Shown here piece by piece: positions 10,913 through 19,739 of a stretch of 64,000 bases of DNA (position 1 is the first letter of the stretch; each line of letters starts with the position of its first letter). The notes under the pieces are model-generated. The model searched no databases. It was given only the letters and a program-made list of their open reading frames with translations, and was not told where the DNA came from. The stretch comes from Rhodococcus sp. IEGM 1379. GTDB taxonomy: Bacteria; Actinomycetota; Actinomycetes; Mycobacteriales; Mycobacteriaceae. The stretch lies in NCBI RefSeq assembly GCF_030056815.1, contig NZ_JASHKR010000004.1, forward strand, positions 125,880-189,879, given 5' to 3'. The translations under genes were made by a program, and so were the position numbers.

Positions 10913-13387
10913 ATGAGAGGCACCTTACGCATTTATTTCGGAGCCGCACCTGGCGTAGGAAAAACCTACGCAATGCTGTGCGAGGGTCAACGTCGGCGCG
11001 ACCGCGGGACAGACGTCGTAGTGGGGTACGTCGACTGCCATCAGCGTCCACGCACCATCGACATGCTGGACGACCTCGAAGTCATTCCGAGCAAAACTAT
11101 GAAATATCGGGACGCGACGTTCACCGAGATGGACACCGATGCCATCCTCGAGCGTGAACCTCGAGTAGCCATCGTCGACGAACTCGCCCACACGAACGTC
11201 CCAGGGTCGCGACACGAAAAGCGTTGGCAGGACCTCGAAGAACTCCTCGATGCGGGGATCGACGTCATCACCACGGTCAACATTCAACACCTCGAATCGC
11301 TCAACGACGTCGTCGCCGAAATCACGCGGGTGCCGCAGCGTGAAACCGTCCCCGACGAAGTTGTCCGGCGGGCCGAACAGGTTGAACTGGTCGACATGGC
11401 ACCCGAAGCTCTCCGACGGCGGATGGCTGACGGCAATATCTATCCACCGGAGAAAATCGTTGCGGCACTTGGCAATTACTTCCGCGTCGGAAATCTCACC
11501 GCGCTGAGAGAACTGGCCGTGCTCTGGTTGGCCGACAAGGTCGACGACCAACTCGACAGGTACCGGGCCGAACACCACATCACCGGCCCATGGGAAGCCA
11601 GGGAACGAGTCGTCGTCGGATTGACCGGCGGCCCGGAAGGAGAAACGCTCATTCGTCGTGCCGCGCGGATTGTCGACCGATCGCAAGGCGCCGATTTGTT
11701 CGCAGTCCACATCACCCGCGACGACGGACTGACCGCCGCCAGTCCCGCCCACCTCCTACAGCAACGAACGCTTGTGGAAAATCTCGGTGGCACCTTCCAT
11801 CAAGTGGTCGGTGACGATGTTCCCAGCGCACTTCTTGCTTTCACCGGCGGTGTCAATGCAACGCAACTGGTATTGGGCGCGTCAAGTCGGGGGCGGATCG
11901 GTCGGGCCGCCCTCGGCAGTGTCGGGATGAAGGTAGTCGCTCGGTCCGGTGGCATCGACGTCCACATCGTTACCCACGAAGCCACCAAACAGGATCACTA
12001 CTCGCGACTGCCGACTCTGGCCGGATACCGACAGATGATCGGCTTTGCGGTCGCGCTGGTCGGCACGCCGCTCCTGTCGATCGCGCTCGCAAATACACGT
12101 CGACAGCTGACTTTGCCCAGTGAGATCCTGATCTTTCTCATCGGAGTCGTGGGCGTCGCATTGGTGGGAGGTTTGTGGCCTGCGTTGGTCGCTGCCGTGT
12201 TGGGGTCTGCGCTGCTGAACTACTACTTCACGCCCCCGCTGCATCGGTTCACGATTGCCGAACCTCAGAACATCCTCGCCCTGTTCGTCTTCATCGTCAT
12301 CGCGATTGCGGTCAGTGCAGTCGTGGACCTCGCCGCCCGTCGCACCCGTGAAGCCGCACTGGCTGCTGCCCAGGCGACTATTCTGTCCAACCTGTCCGGC
12401 AGTGTGTTGCGCGGAGACCAGTCGCCAGGCGCCATCCTCGAGCGACTTCGCGAGACTTACGGCCTCGACACAGTCACCTTGCTCGAACGTCCACCCGGCA
12501 TTCCCTTGGCACCCGGACGTCAACAGGATCCGCAGAGATGGCGGGTCGCCGCCAACGTCGGCGGACAGCCATGCGACAGCCCGGACGACGGCGACATGGC
12601 CGTGGCCGTCAACGAGGATCTGTCACTTGCGCTGCGCGGCCGAACGCTCGCTGCCGCAGATCAGCAAGTTCTCGAAGCGTTCGCCGCCCAATCCGCGATG
12701 GCATTGCGCCAGATACAACTGGAAGAGGAAGCGGAACAGGGCCGAACACTTGCCGAGGCGGACCAAGTCCGTTCGGCGATTCTCCGAGCTGTCGGCCGAG
12801 ACCTACGCATCCGCCTTGCAGCACTCGAGGAAGCAATCACGCAGGTCCAGGGCACTACCCGAGGACACAGTGGGGTGGCGGCGGAAAACTCGTTCCCGAA
12901 CTCCGTATCTCTGTCGCTGCAACGACTCGATCAGCTTGCCGAGACACTGCTGGAGATCAGCCGACCACACGCCGGCTGGATACTGAGTACCACTGTCCAG
13001 CCGGTCGAGTTGGATGATGTTGTTCCTCGCGCCTTCGACGCTATCGGTACGGGCGCCGACGGCGTGCGCGTCGACCTTCCCGACGATCTGCCCGCCGTGC
13101 TTGCCGACTCCCGCCTGCTCGAACGTGTTCTCGTCGATCTGCTCACACACGCTCTGAGACGTAGCCCTCCCGATCAGGATGTTCGTGTCACAGCGCGGCG
13201 AAGCTCAGGTGACGCCGTCGAATTGCTGGTCACCGACCGGGGTCCCAGTACCCCCCGCGACTACCAGAAGGATCTCGGAATCTCCTTGTCGGAGAGTATC
13301 GCCGAAGCAATGGGTGGCGTACTGACCTCCGAGCACACTGCCGACGGGTTGACGATGATCCTCGCTCTACCTGCGGCTGGGCAGTGA
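10913..13387 (+). CDS. kdpD: KdpD sensor with degenerate kinase domain (pseudokinase), first Kdp system
   Basis: 824 aa. The N-terminal KdpD domain is intact (Walker A GAAPGVGKTYAM at residues 10-21), followed by a USP-like domain (about 240-360), four membrane helices (about 375-480) and a GAF-like region. The histidine-kinase part has decayed. The H-box reads AVGRDLRIRL where the second KdpD here has AVSHDLRTPL, so the phospho-accepting His is Arg629. The N-box reads DLLTHALRR instead of NIVDNALRY, and the G1 box reads DRGPS instead of DTGPG. No kdpE follows. ATG at 10913 with AGGAG upstream. It may still sense K+, ATP or c-di-AMP through its N-terminal half without signalling by phosphotransfer. 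Confidence 0.9.
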   Translation: MRGTLRIYFGAAPGVGKTYAMLCEGQRRRDRGTDVVVGYVDCHQRPRTIDMLDDLEVIPSKTMKYRDATFTEMDTDAILEREPRVAIVDELAHTNVPGSRHEKRWQDLEELLDAGIDVITTVNIQHLESLNDVVAEITRVPQRETVPDEVVRRAEQVELVDMAPEALRRRMADGNIYPPEKIVAALGNYFRVGNLTALRELAVLWLADKVDDQLDRYRAEHHITGPWEARERVVVGLTGGPEGETLIRRAARIVDRSQGADLFAVHITRDDGLTAASPAHLLQQRTLVENLGGTFHQVVGDDVPSALLAFTGGVNATQLVLGASSRGRIGRAALGSVGMKVVARSGGIDVHIVTHEATKQDHYSRLPTLAGYRQMIGFAVALVGTPLLSIALANTRRQLTLPSEILIFLIGVVGVALVGGLWPALVAAVLGSALLNYYFTPPLHRFTIAEPQNILALFVFIVIAIAVSAVVDLAARRTREAALAAAQATILSNLSGSVLRGDQSPGAILERLRETYGLDTVTLLERPPGIPLAPGRQQDPQRWRVAANVGGQPCDSPDDGDMAVAVNEDLSLALRGRTLAAADQQVLEAFAAQSAMALRQIQLEEEAEQGRTLAEADQVRSAILRAVGRDLRIRLAALEEAITQVQGTTRGHSGVAAENSFPNSVSLSLQRLDQLAETLLEISRPHAGWILSTTVQPVELDDVVPRAFDAIGTGADGVRVDLPDDLPAVLADSRLLERVLVDLLTHALRRSPPDQDVRVTARRSSGDAVELLVTDRGPSTPRDYQKDLGISLSESIAEAMGGVLTSEHTADGLTMILALPAAGQ

Positions 13388-13489
13388 CCTTTGTCATCGA
13401 ATAACGTCCTTCGCCTCTACCTGACAACCGTTGACCCGAGAAAGCTGAAACCACAGCACTTCCGAAGACTGCGTCAAGAAGGAATATGC

Positions 13490-13747
13490 ATGTGTCCACT
13501 GGTATCCAGCGAAAGCGAAGCCGTGGCGACCGCACAACGAATCTTGGTCGCCAAGCGCAAATTCGACGAGCGACAGGCCTTCGACGAGCGACAGGCCATC
13601 GACGAGCCAATGGACATTGCCCGGCGTCGTCATGTGTCGGTTGTGTCGGCGGCTCGACAACTGATCAAGGCGGCACAGGGAACGACGGTGACACCCCCGA
13701 CCACACCCCCGACCGAGTTGACAAGTAAACCTCCACAGTCGAATTGA
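13490..13747 (+). CDS. Small ANTAR-like RNA-binding protein with internal duplication
   Basis: 85 aa from ATG 13490, preceded by AAGAAGGA; an upstream in-frame TTG at 13391 is less convincing. Residues about 13-60 fit the three-helix ANTAR pattern: AQRILVAK at the A-x-G-I-L-M position, an acidic mid-helix, then ARRRHVSVVSAARQLI. The mid-part contains FDERQA twice; removing one copy restores the normal ANTAR spacing exactly. The C-terminal 20 residues are a Thr/Pro-rich tail. ANTAR proteins act as transcription antiterminators on RNA hairpins and are often controlled by sensor kinases. Here the gene follows the KdpD pseudokinase by 102 nt. The family call is from pattern only. Confidence 0.6.
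   Translation: MCPLVSSESEAVATAQRILVAKRKFDERQAFDERQAIDEPMDIARRRHVSVVSAARQLIKAAQGTTVTPPTTPPTELTSKPPQSN
13562..13606 (+). repeat. 18-bp tandem duplication inside the ANTAR-like gene
   Basis: TTCGACGAGCGACAGGCC occurs twice back to back (13562-13579 and 13580-13597), followed by a partial third unit ATCGACGAG (13598-13606). It is in frame and adds six residues (FDERQA). The two full copies are identical, suggesting a recent event. Confidence 0.9.
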
Positions 13748-13781
13748 CTGTCGGCAACAATTAACGAGGAGGAATCGGATC

Positions 13782-14060
13782 GTGAACGAGAAGCACTGGT
13801 CAGTGGACATCACCATCGACGAGCATACTTCCGAGGAAGGCAACCGCACGCGGGCAATCGCGCGACTTCGGTCGAGGGACGATACTCACATTGTCGGGGC
13901 AGGTTTCGCCCGCTGTAATCCCTCGGATCGAGATGTACCCGAGATCGGCGATGAACTTGCCGTCGCGCGTGCGCTTTCCGAGCTGGCCCATCAACTGATC
14001 GAAGCCACTGCTGCGGACCTCGAAAGTGTCACGCACGAAACTATTCACCTGAACGCCTAG
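13782..14060 (+). CDS. DUF1876 protein, Rv1738/Rv2632c-like
   Basis: 92 aa from GTG 13782 with GAGGAGG nine bases upstream. The pattern KHWSVDITIDEH, ARLRSRDDTHIVGAGFARCNPSD and ARALSELAHQLI matches the DUF1876 family, whose M. tuberculosis member Rv1738 is strongly DosR-induced and structurally resembles ribosome-hibernation factors. A role in translational quiescence is inferred from the family. It sits directly upstream of a lipid-storage acyltransferase, also a dormancy function. Confidence 0.8.
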   Translation: MNEKHWSVDITIDEHTSEEGNRTRAIARLRSRDDTHIVGAGFARCNPSDRDVPEIGDELAVARALSELAHQLIEATAADLESVTHETIHLNA

Positions 14061-14121
14061 TCACTTCTCGAGACGCAGGTGACCTGAATTCGAGATGGCG
14101 GTGTCGAACAAGGAGATAGCG

Positions 14122-15492
14122 ATGCCGGAAAAATTGACTCCCTTGGATGCCGCTTTCCTCGAGATCGAGGACTCCGATCGTCACGCGAGCCTCGCAATCG
14201 GTGCGGTAATGGTTGCCGAAGGGCCCGCACCTACCGATCACGATTTGATCGAGAGGTTGAACTCGCGGATACGATCCCTCCCCCATGCCGCGGATCTCAT
14301 TCACACTGTTCCGTTCGATCTGGCTGCACCGACGTGGGTGGCAGATGCGAATTTCGACCCAGCCCGCCATTTCACGAGGGTCGGGGTGCCGACACCAGGC
14401 CGAATGCAGGACGTGACGGAAACCGTCGCATGGATCATGTCCGAACGACTCGATCGCGATCGTCCACTCTGGCAGTGCTGGTTGATCGAGGGCCTCGAGG
14501 ACAATCGGTGGGCAATCCTCATCAAGGCCCACCACTCGCTCATGGATGGCATCACGGGCGCCCGGTTGTTCGACGTCATGTTCGACGCACCTCCATCCTC
14601 CAGTTCGCCAACGGAGAAAGCTGCACCGGCAGAACCGGAGTCCTTGTACGGCAGGATCGTCGGCGCCTACTGCTCGGTTCTCGAGACACCTCAGCGGTTG
14701 GCGCGCCGATCTGTGCGGATCGTGGAAGGGACAGCTCAGTTGGCCGGCGACCTGCTGATCCCGAGTGCAAACACGTCATTGAACGGGTCCATCGGACGCC
14801 AACGGCGTTACGGTGCCGCGCAAGTGCGAATGCATGACGTGAGGACCATCTGCTCAACCTTCGACGTCACCGTGAACGACGTTGCGCTGGCCTGTGTCAC
14901 CAGCTCGCTGCGCTCACTTCTCCTGCACCGCAACGAAGATCCCAGCCGAAATGCCGTGCGGACACTCGTGCCGGTCTCGGTTCGATCGTCGAACAACGGC
15001 ACGTCGCCACACAACGAAGTCTCCCTCATGCTTCCCTTTCTCCCCGTCGACACGGAGGATCCGCTGGACCGCCTGCAGTTGATTCATCGCAGACTTTCAC
15101 GGCACAAGAGAGGAGGGGAATCGGGCAGTGGACAGTCCATCACGGCTGCTGCTCAGTACGCACCGTTCATGTCCTCGGCCTGGTTCGTTCGCCTCGCGAT
15201 GCGCGTTCCGCAGCGCAGCATCGTCACCGTTGTCACAGACATTCCCGGGCCGACCGACAAACGCCGACTGATGGGACGAGACATCGTCAGCATCTATCCG
15301 TACGTCCCGATTGCAGTGCGCTTGAGGCTCGGTTTCGCAATCCTCAGTTACCACGATCAACTCACGTTCGGAATCACCGCAGACTACGACTCTGTTTCCG
15401 AAATCGATCTTCTTTCACAGTCGCTGGAACAGGAAGTCGACGTCCTACTTCGGTCGACGCGGACACCATCTCCCCTCGCCGAACCTCACTGA
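14122..15492 (+). CDS. Wax ester synthase/diacylglycerol acyltransferase (WS/DGAT)
   Basis: 456 aa. The active-site motif HHSLMDG (HHxxxDG) lies near residue 140, and the N-terminus (MPEKLTPLDAAFLEIED) is the usual family start. C-terminal segments such as VVTDIPGP and the NDVALACVTS helix also fit. These enzymes esterify diacylglycerol or fatty alcohols with acyl-CoA to make storage triacylglycerol or wax. M. tuberculosis Tgs1 (Rv3130c) is in the DosR regulon. ATG 14122 is preferred over 14095 because AAGGAG lies seven bases before it. Confidence 0.92.
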   Translation: MPEKLTPLDAAFLEIEDSDRHASLAIGAVMVAEGPAPTDHDLIERLNSRIRSLPHAADLIHTVPFDLAAPTWVADANFDPARHFTRVGVPTPGRMQDVTETVAWIMSERLDRDRPLWQCWLIEGLEDNRWAILIKAHHSLMDGITGARLFDVMFDAPPSSSSPTEKAAPAEPESLYGRIVGAYCSVLETPQRLARRSVRIVEGTAQLAGDLLIPSANTSLNGSIGRQRRYGAAQVRMHDVRTICSTFDVTVNDVALACVTSSLRSLLLHRNEDPSRNAVRTLVPVSVRSSNNGTSPHNEVSLMLPFLPVDTEDPLDRLQLIHRRLSRHKRGGESGSGQSITAAAQYAPFMSSAWFVRLAMRVPQRSIVTVVTDIPGPTDKRRLMGRDIVSIYPYVPIAVRLRLGFAILSYHDQLTFGITADYDSVSEIDLLSQSLEQEVDVLLRSTRTPSPLAEPH

Positions 15493-15597
15493 TCGAATCC
15501 TCGGTAATCCAATCTCATGGCCACCTGCCGTCCAACTAGTGACATTCGGCCATGTAGACGACCAGCTTGTGGGCGCAAAGTTGGACGGTAGACGGGA

Positions 15598-15637
15598 CGT
15601 GCCTCGCGACCTGACTTTCGTCAGGACGCGAGGCACG
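15598..15637 (+). promoter_or_regulatory. Strong 40-nt stem-loop between WS/DGAT and slipin genes
   Basis: CGTGCCTCGCG (15598-15608) pairs with CGCGAGGCACG (15627-15637). Inside it, CCTGA (15610-15614) pairs with TCAGG (15621-15625) around a 6-nt loop, with an A:A mismatch between the two stems. No T-run follows, so it is not a classic terminator. It ends 35 nt before the slipin ATG and may affect that gene's mRNA. An outer inverted repeat CCGTCCAACT / AGTTGGACGG lies at 15528-15537 and 15579-15588. Confidence 0.6.
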
Positions 15638-15672
15638 CCGGTAGTCCGTTCCGCACAGAATCGAGAATCACC

Positions 15673-16533
15673 ATGAACGTAACCATCATCATCATCGTCG
15701 TGGTCGTGGTCGTCGTATTGCTAATTTTCGCAATGGCAATACGAGTCGTCACCCAGTACGAGCGCGGAGTTCACTTCCGGCTCGGAAAGATCATCGCGGT
15801 GCGCGATCCTGGTCTGACGCTCATCATTCCCGCGATCGACCGGATGACCAAAGTCTCCATGCGTATCGTCACGATGCCAATCCAGTCGCAGGGAATCATC
15901 ACCCGCGACAACGTCAGCGTCGACATCGCGGCAGTCGCCTACTACCGCGTCATCGACGCCGAAAAATCGGTGGTGACGATCGAGAATGTCAGTTCCGCCA
16001 TCAATCAGATCGCGCAGACCACTCTCCGCAATGTAGTAGGTCAACATTCTCTCGACGAAGTCCTGTCGGAAACAGCGGTGATCAACACCAGCATTCGTCA
16101 GATACTCGACACCACCACGCTGGACTGGGGTGTGGAGGTAACGCTGGTCGAACTCAAGGACATTCAGCTGCCTGAGAGCATGAAGCGAGCGATGGCGCGC
16201 GAAGCCGAGGCCGAGCGGGAGAAGAGAGCAAAGATCATTGCGGCCGAAGGTGAAGCCCGTGCCGCCGCCGGCCTCGGCGAAGCATCGGACACCATGATGG
16301 CCCACCCGTTGGCACTCCAACTGCGCAACCTGCAGACCCTTGCCGAACTCGGTGTCGAGAAGAACACCACCGTCGTATTCCCCGCACCTCTGATGAGCGC
16401 AATCGGCGAACTGGGTTCGTTCCTGCAACGGGAGGGTATTTCCGCCGAAAAGCTCGCCAGCCACAGCTCGAATGAAAACACGGTCAAAGGAACAACATTC
16501 GACGAGAGCGTCCTCAGCGTCAGCCGCTCGTGA
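15673..16533 (+). CDS. Slipin (SPFH/stomatin-like membrane protein)
   Basis: 286 aa. An N-terminal membrane anchor of mostly Ile/Val (residues 4-24) is followed by the SPFH domain ([39 protein letters not shown]), then a charged helix [21 protein letters not shown] that drives oligomerisation. Slipins organise membrane microdomains and usually pair with an NfeD protein, which is absent here. The next gene begins 56 nt downstream on the same strand. Confidence 0.88.
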   Translation: MNVTIIIIVVVVVVVLLIFAMAIRVVTQYERGVHFRLGKIIAVRDPGLTLIIPAIDRMTKVSMRIVTMPIQSQGIITRDNVSVDIAAVAYYRVIDAEKSVVTIENVSSAINQIAQTTLRNVVGQHSLDEVLSETAVINTSIRQILDTTTLDWGVEVTLVELKDIQLPESMKRAMAREAEAEREKRAKIIAAEGEARAAAGLGEASDTMMAHPLALQLRNLQTLAELGVEKNTTVVFPAPLMSAIGELGSFLQREGISAEKLASHSSNENTVKGTTFDESVLSVSRS

Positions 16534-16589
16534 AGTTTCCCCGGCAACCACGTCCCCTGCAACCACGCCGCTCCGGAAGGCGGACCACC

Positions 16590-17198
16590 ATGCGCAACGA
16601 TCCGGTTCGCACGATCTCCCGGCCCAGTCGTTGGTGGCGGCAGGCACCGTGGTCCTCCAATCGATTGATGCGCACCTCGGACCGACTCCTGTCCGCCTTG
16701 ATCATTGCCGCCATCGCTGTCGTGGCTCTTGCGATACCAGTCTCGGCAACGATCGGAACGTCCGTCTATTCATCTGACCGAGCTCGAATCGAACAAGAGC
16801 ACAGCACGTACCAGGAGTGGAACGGCACGGTCGTGAGTACCCCGCCGGAGCCACCGGCGATTCCCGATATCACGGCGACAAAAGACGTCGGCGCTGCACA
16901 GAACGCCGTGACGTGGACGATGAACGGAGCGCCGCGCACCGAACCGTTGATTGCCCACTACGGTGTGAAAATCGGTGACACGATCACAGTCTGGACGAAT
17001 GACAAAGGTGGTCAGGTTCGGCCACCCACCGAAACGTCGACAGCAGCTGTCGACGGCGTCGCGGCTGCCGTCGTGCTGTGCGGCGCGATCGCCGTGACGA
17101 TGTACCTCATGGTAGCGGTGGCCCGCAATCTGATCGGTCGGCACAATGCTCGAATGTGGGACGCGGAGTGGAAGAACAAATTTCAGCAACACTCGTGA
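16590..17198 (+). CDS. Rv1733c-like two-helix membrane protein
   Basis: 202 aa. One membrane helix lies near residues 30-55 (LLSALIIAAIAVVALAIPVSA) and another near 155-180. Between them is an extracytoplasmic part with a proline-rich stretch (STPPEPPAIPDITAT), then VTWTMNG and GDTITVWTNDKG. This layout and these motifs match the family of M. tuberculosis Rv1733c, a DosR-regulated membrane antigen of unknown function. The ATG at 16590 follows GGAAGG; a GTG at 16530 is possible but adds an unconserved N-terminus. Confidence 0.75.
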   Translation: MRNDPVRTISRPSRWWRQAPWSSNRLMRTSDRLLSALIIAAIAVVALAIPVSATIGTSVYSSDRARIEQEHSTYQEWNGTVVSTPPEPPAIPDITATKDVGAAQNAVTWTMNGAPRTEPLIAHYGVKIGDTITVWTNDKGGQVRPPTETSTAAVDGVAAAVVLCGAIAVTMYLMVAVARNLIGRHNARMWDAEWKNKFQQHS

Positions 17199-17221
17199 AA
17201 GCTGAACGAGGCCGGAACGGG

Positions 17222-19564
17222 TTACTCTCGCGAATCCACGCCTTCGGTCTCCGACTGGTCGGCCAACACGAAATAGCTTTGCTCTTCTTGGCGGAAATGC
17301 AACGTCAGTACGGCATACAAGCCGTACAGGCAGGCAAGGAGATCTTGTACCTGCTCTGCTTCCACCCCACCATTGCGGTCGGCGGTTCTCACGTGGTGTT
17401 CCAATCTCCGACAGAGGCGCTCGATTTCGGCGTGCGCACCGGCCATTGTAGCAATCGAATCTGCGCCGCCCAGCGAATGTTCCAGCGCCGGATAAAGATT
17501 CGCCCCCTCGGTACGCTCGTGGGGAAGAATCACTTCTTGGAGGAATCTATCGGTTTCGTGAAGTCGACGCAGGGCCGACACACGATTTCCACTCGCCACT
17601 GCCTCGGCGGTGAGGCGGATGATTTCCAGTTCGTCCCGCATCTTTCGATGGTCGGCGGAAAACCCTCGGAGCATCGTCAACAGCGTCGGATCGAGTGCCG
17701 GAACCGTGGATTTTCCGCCGTTCACTGCACGCAACGCGTTAAGTATCACGGCAACATCGATTAGCTCCTGCAACAGCGCACCCACTGCGGGAATCAAGAA
17801 TCCGAAGGCAGCAAATATCATCGCGACGAGCGAAAGTGCGGTTCCGAGTATCGCGCTCTGCAACGCGATCCGACGGGACCGACGTGCAATGTCCATCGCG
17901 TCGGCTACCCTCGACAGCCGATCGGTTGTCAGAACCACGTCGGCTGCCTCCGAAGACGCGCTCGCGCCCCGCGCCCCCATCGCAACTCCGACCGACGCTG
18001 CCGCCAAGGCCGGCGCGTCGTTGATCCCGTCGCCGACCATCATCGTCACTGCCTGCGCCGATTCTTCACGGACTCGCGCAACCTTGTCGTCCGGTTCTTG
18101 TTCCGCCTGAACGGAATCCAGCCCCAACGCGCATCCGACCTCGACTGCCGGCTCCGGTCGGTCACCCGTCAGCATGACGATCTTGCGTATGCCGGCGGAA
18201 CGCAGTCGTCGTATCGTCCACGGCGCGTCCATCCGCATCGGGTCGACCAGAAGAATTGCGCCACTGAGAATCCCGTCGATACCTACCCAAGCGATCACGG
18301 CGCCGTCGAGACGCGCACGATTCTCCACCGAGGCAACCCACTCGGGACGAGCGACGCTCCTGTCGATCCTGCCGACGGTGACGGTGTGCCCGTCCACCGT
18401 GGCAACAACTCCGTAGCCAGGACGCTCGGTCACCATTTCGGGTGTGCTCAGAGACAATCCACGCGCTCGGGCACTCCGAACGATCGCTTCGGCCAAGATG
18501 TGTGACGAGACCTGATCGGCCGACGCTGCCAAACGAAGAATCGTCGCACTGTCATCCCCGCCGCCGCACACGACATCCGATTGTGTCGGCCGTCCTGTGG
18601 TCAAGGTGCCGGTCTTGTCGATCACCAGAGTCTGTGCACTTCCGAGCTTCTCGAGCGCCCCACCCGACCTGACGATCACCCCGATGCGCGACGCGCGCGA
18701 AAGGCCGGAAACTATCGCCACGGGAGCGGCCAACAACAACGGACACGGCGTCGCGACAACCAATACGGCGACTGCCCGTGTGAGGGAATCGCTCAGCGCC
18801 CACGCCGAACCGGCAACGATCAACGTCGCCGGAAGAAACCAAGCCGCCACTCGATCGGCCAGGCGCACGACAGGGGCGGTCTCGGCTGCGGCTTCCTGCG
18901 TCAACCGAACGATTCCCGCGTAGGTGCTCGACTCCGCATCTCGACTCGCCTCGATGCGGCAGGCCCCACCCGCATTCACCGCACCGCTTCGAACGGCATC
19001 ACCGACAGGCCTTTCCACGACGGTGGACTCACCGGTCAGAGCAGATTCGTCCAACACCGCCGACTCTCCGACGACCCACCCGTCGATGGGCACCACGGTG
19101 CCGGGTCCGACGAATATCAGGTCTCCGGGGCCGATCTCGTCGAGCGTCACCGTCTCGAGTTGTCCGTCGCGGTCCCGTTGCGCGGTGCCGGGGACGTGTT
19201 CGCGGAGAAAACGCAGATCACGTGTCGCTCGGCGGTTGGCTGCCGCGTCAAGAGTGCGCCCGGTCGCCAGCATGACTGCGATCAACGCTCCAGCGAGATA
19301 CTCCCCGATCCGGAGTGTTCCGAGCAATGACAGGATAGCGATGACGTCTACGCCGACCCGCCCCCGCCGCAACCCGTCGACGACCCACCACGTCGCGGGC
19401 ATCAATGCCACGATGGTCGCCGCAGCCCACAGGGTCGCCGCTGTCGAATCCCGGTCGAGCAGCCAGGCGAGAGCACCAGCTGTCAACGCAGTCACCGTGA
19501 CAGCCAGAAGAATCGACTCGGCGTTGGATACGAAGCGCCGGAGCAGGTCTCGAATCAGCGGCAT
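17222..19564 (-). CDS. P-type ATPase fused to a C-terminal hemerythrin domain
   Basis: About 780 aa. The first ~620 residues are a P1B-like transporter: membrane helices, actuator ALTGES, ion-site motif ATPCPLLLAAPV, phosphorylation motif VIDKTGTLTTGRP and hinge GDGINDAPALAAASVG. The usual HP signature is changed (SSHILAEA). No N-terminal metal-binding domain is present. Residues ~630-770 are a hemerythrin (HHE) domain with the full H...HxxxE...H...HxxxE ligand set (His639, His682/Glu686, His711, His756/Glu760). Probably a metal transporter gated by or reporting on O2, NO or iron; the substrate is unknown. The start could also be TTG 19594. It is convergent with the Rv1733c-like gene. Confidence 0.85.
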   Translation of the reverse strand: MPLIRDLLRRFVSNAESILLAVTVTALTAGALAWLLDRDSTAATLWAAATIVALMPATWWVVDGLRRGRVGVDVIAILSLLGTLRIGEYLAGALIAVMLATGRTLDAAANRRATRDLRFLREHVPGTAQRDRDGQLETVTLDEIGPGDLIFVGPGTVVPIDGWVVGESAVLDESALTGESTVVERPVGDAVRSGAVNAGGACRIEASRDAESSTYAGIVRLTQEAAAETAPVVRLADRVAAWFLPATLIVAGSAWALSDSLTRAVAVLVVATPCPLLLAAPVAIVSGLSRASRIGVIVRSGGALEKLGSAQTLVIDKTGTLTTGRPTQSDVVCGGGDDSATILRLAASADQVSSHILAEAIVRSARARGLSLSTPEMVTERPGYGVVATVDGHTVTVGRIDRSVARPEWVASVENRARLDGAVIAWVGIDGILSGAILLVDPMRMDAPWTIRRLRSAGIRKIVMLTGDRPEPAVEVGCALGLDSVQAEQEPDDKVARVREESAQAVTMMVGDGINDAPALAAASVGVAMGARGASASSEAADVVLTTDRLSRVADAMDIARRSRRIALQSAILGTALSLVAMIFAAFGFLIPAVGALLQELIDVAVILNALRAVNGGKSTVPALDPTLLTMLRGFSADHRKMRDELEIIRLTAEAVASGNRVSALRRLHETDRFLQEVILPHERTEGANLYPALEHSLGGADSIATMAGAHAEIERLCRRLEHHVRTADRNGGVEAEQVQDLLACLYGLYAVLTLHFRQEEQSYFVLADQSETEGVDSRE

Positions 19565-19739
19565 GCTTCCAGCGTGACGACGCCGATCGAACAACCGATA
19601 GTGCCATTATGCCCGCTTCGATCATCGGAATACCCCATGACAGCGGGCCCGACTTCCGACCACACTTGAGAACGAGGCACACAAGCTACCGCAAGCCCGT
19701 CTCAGCAGACTGTCTCGACAAGTCGAGGAGCGAATTCAG

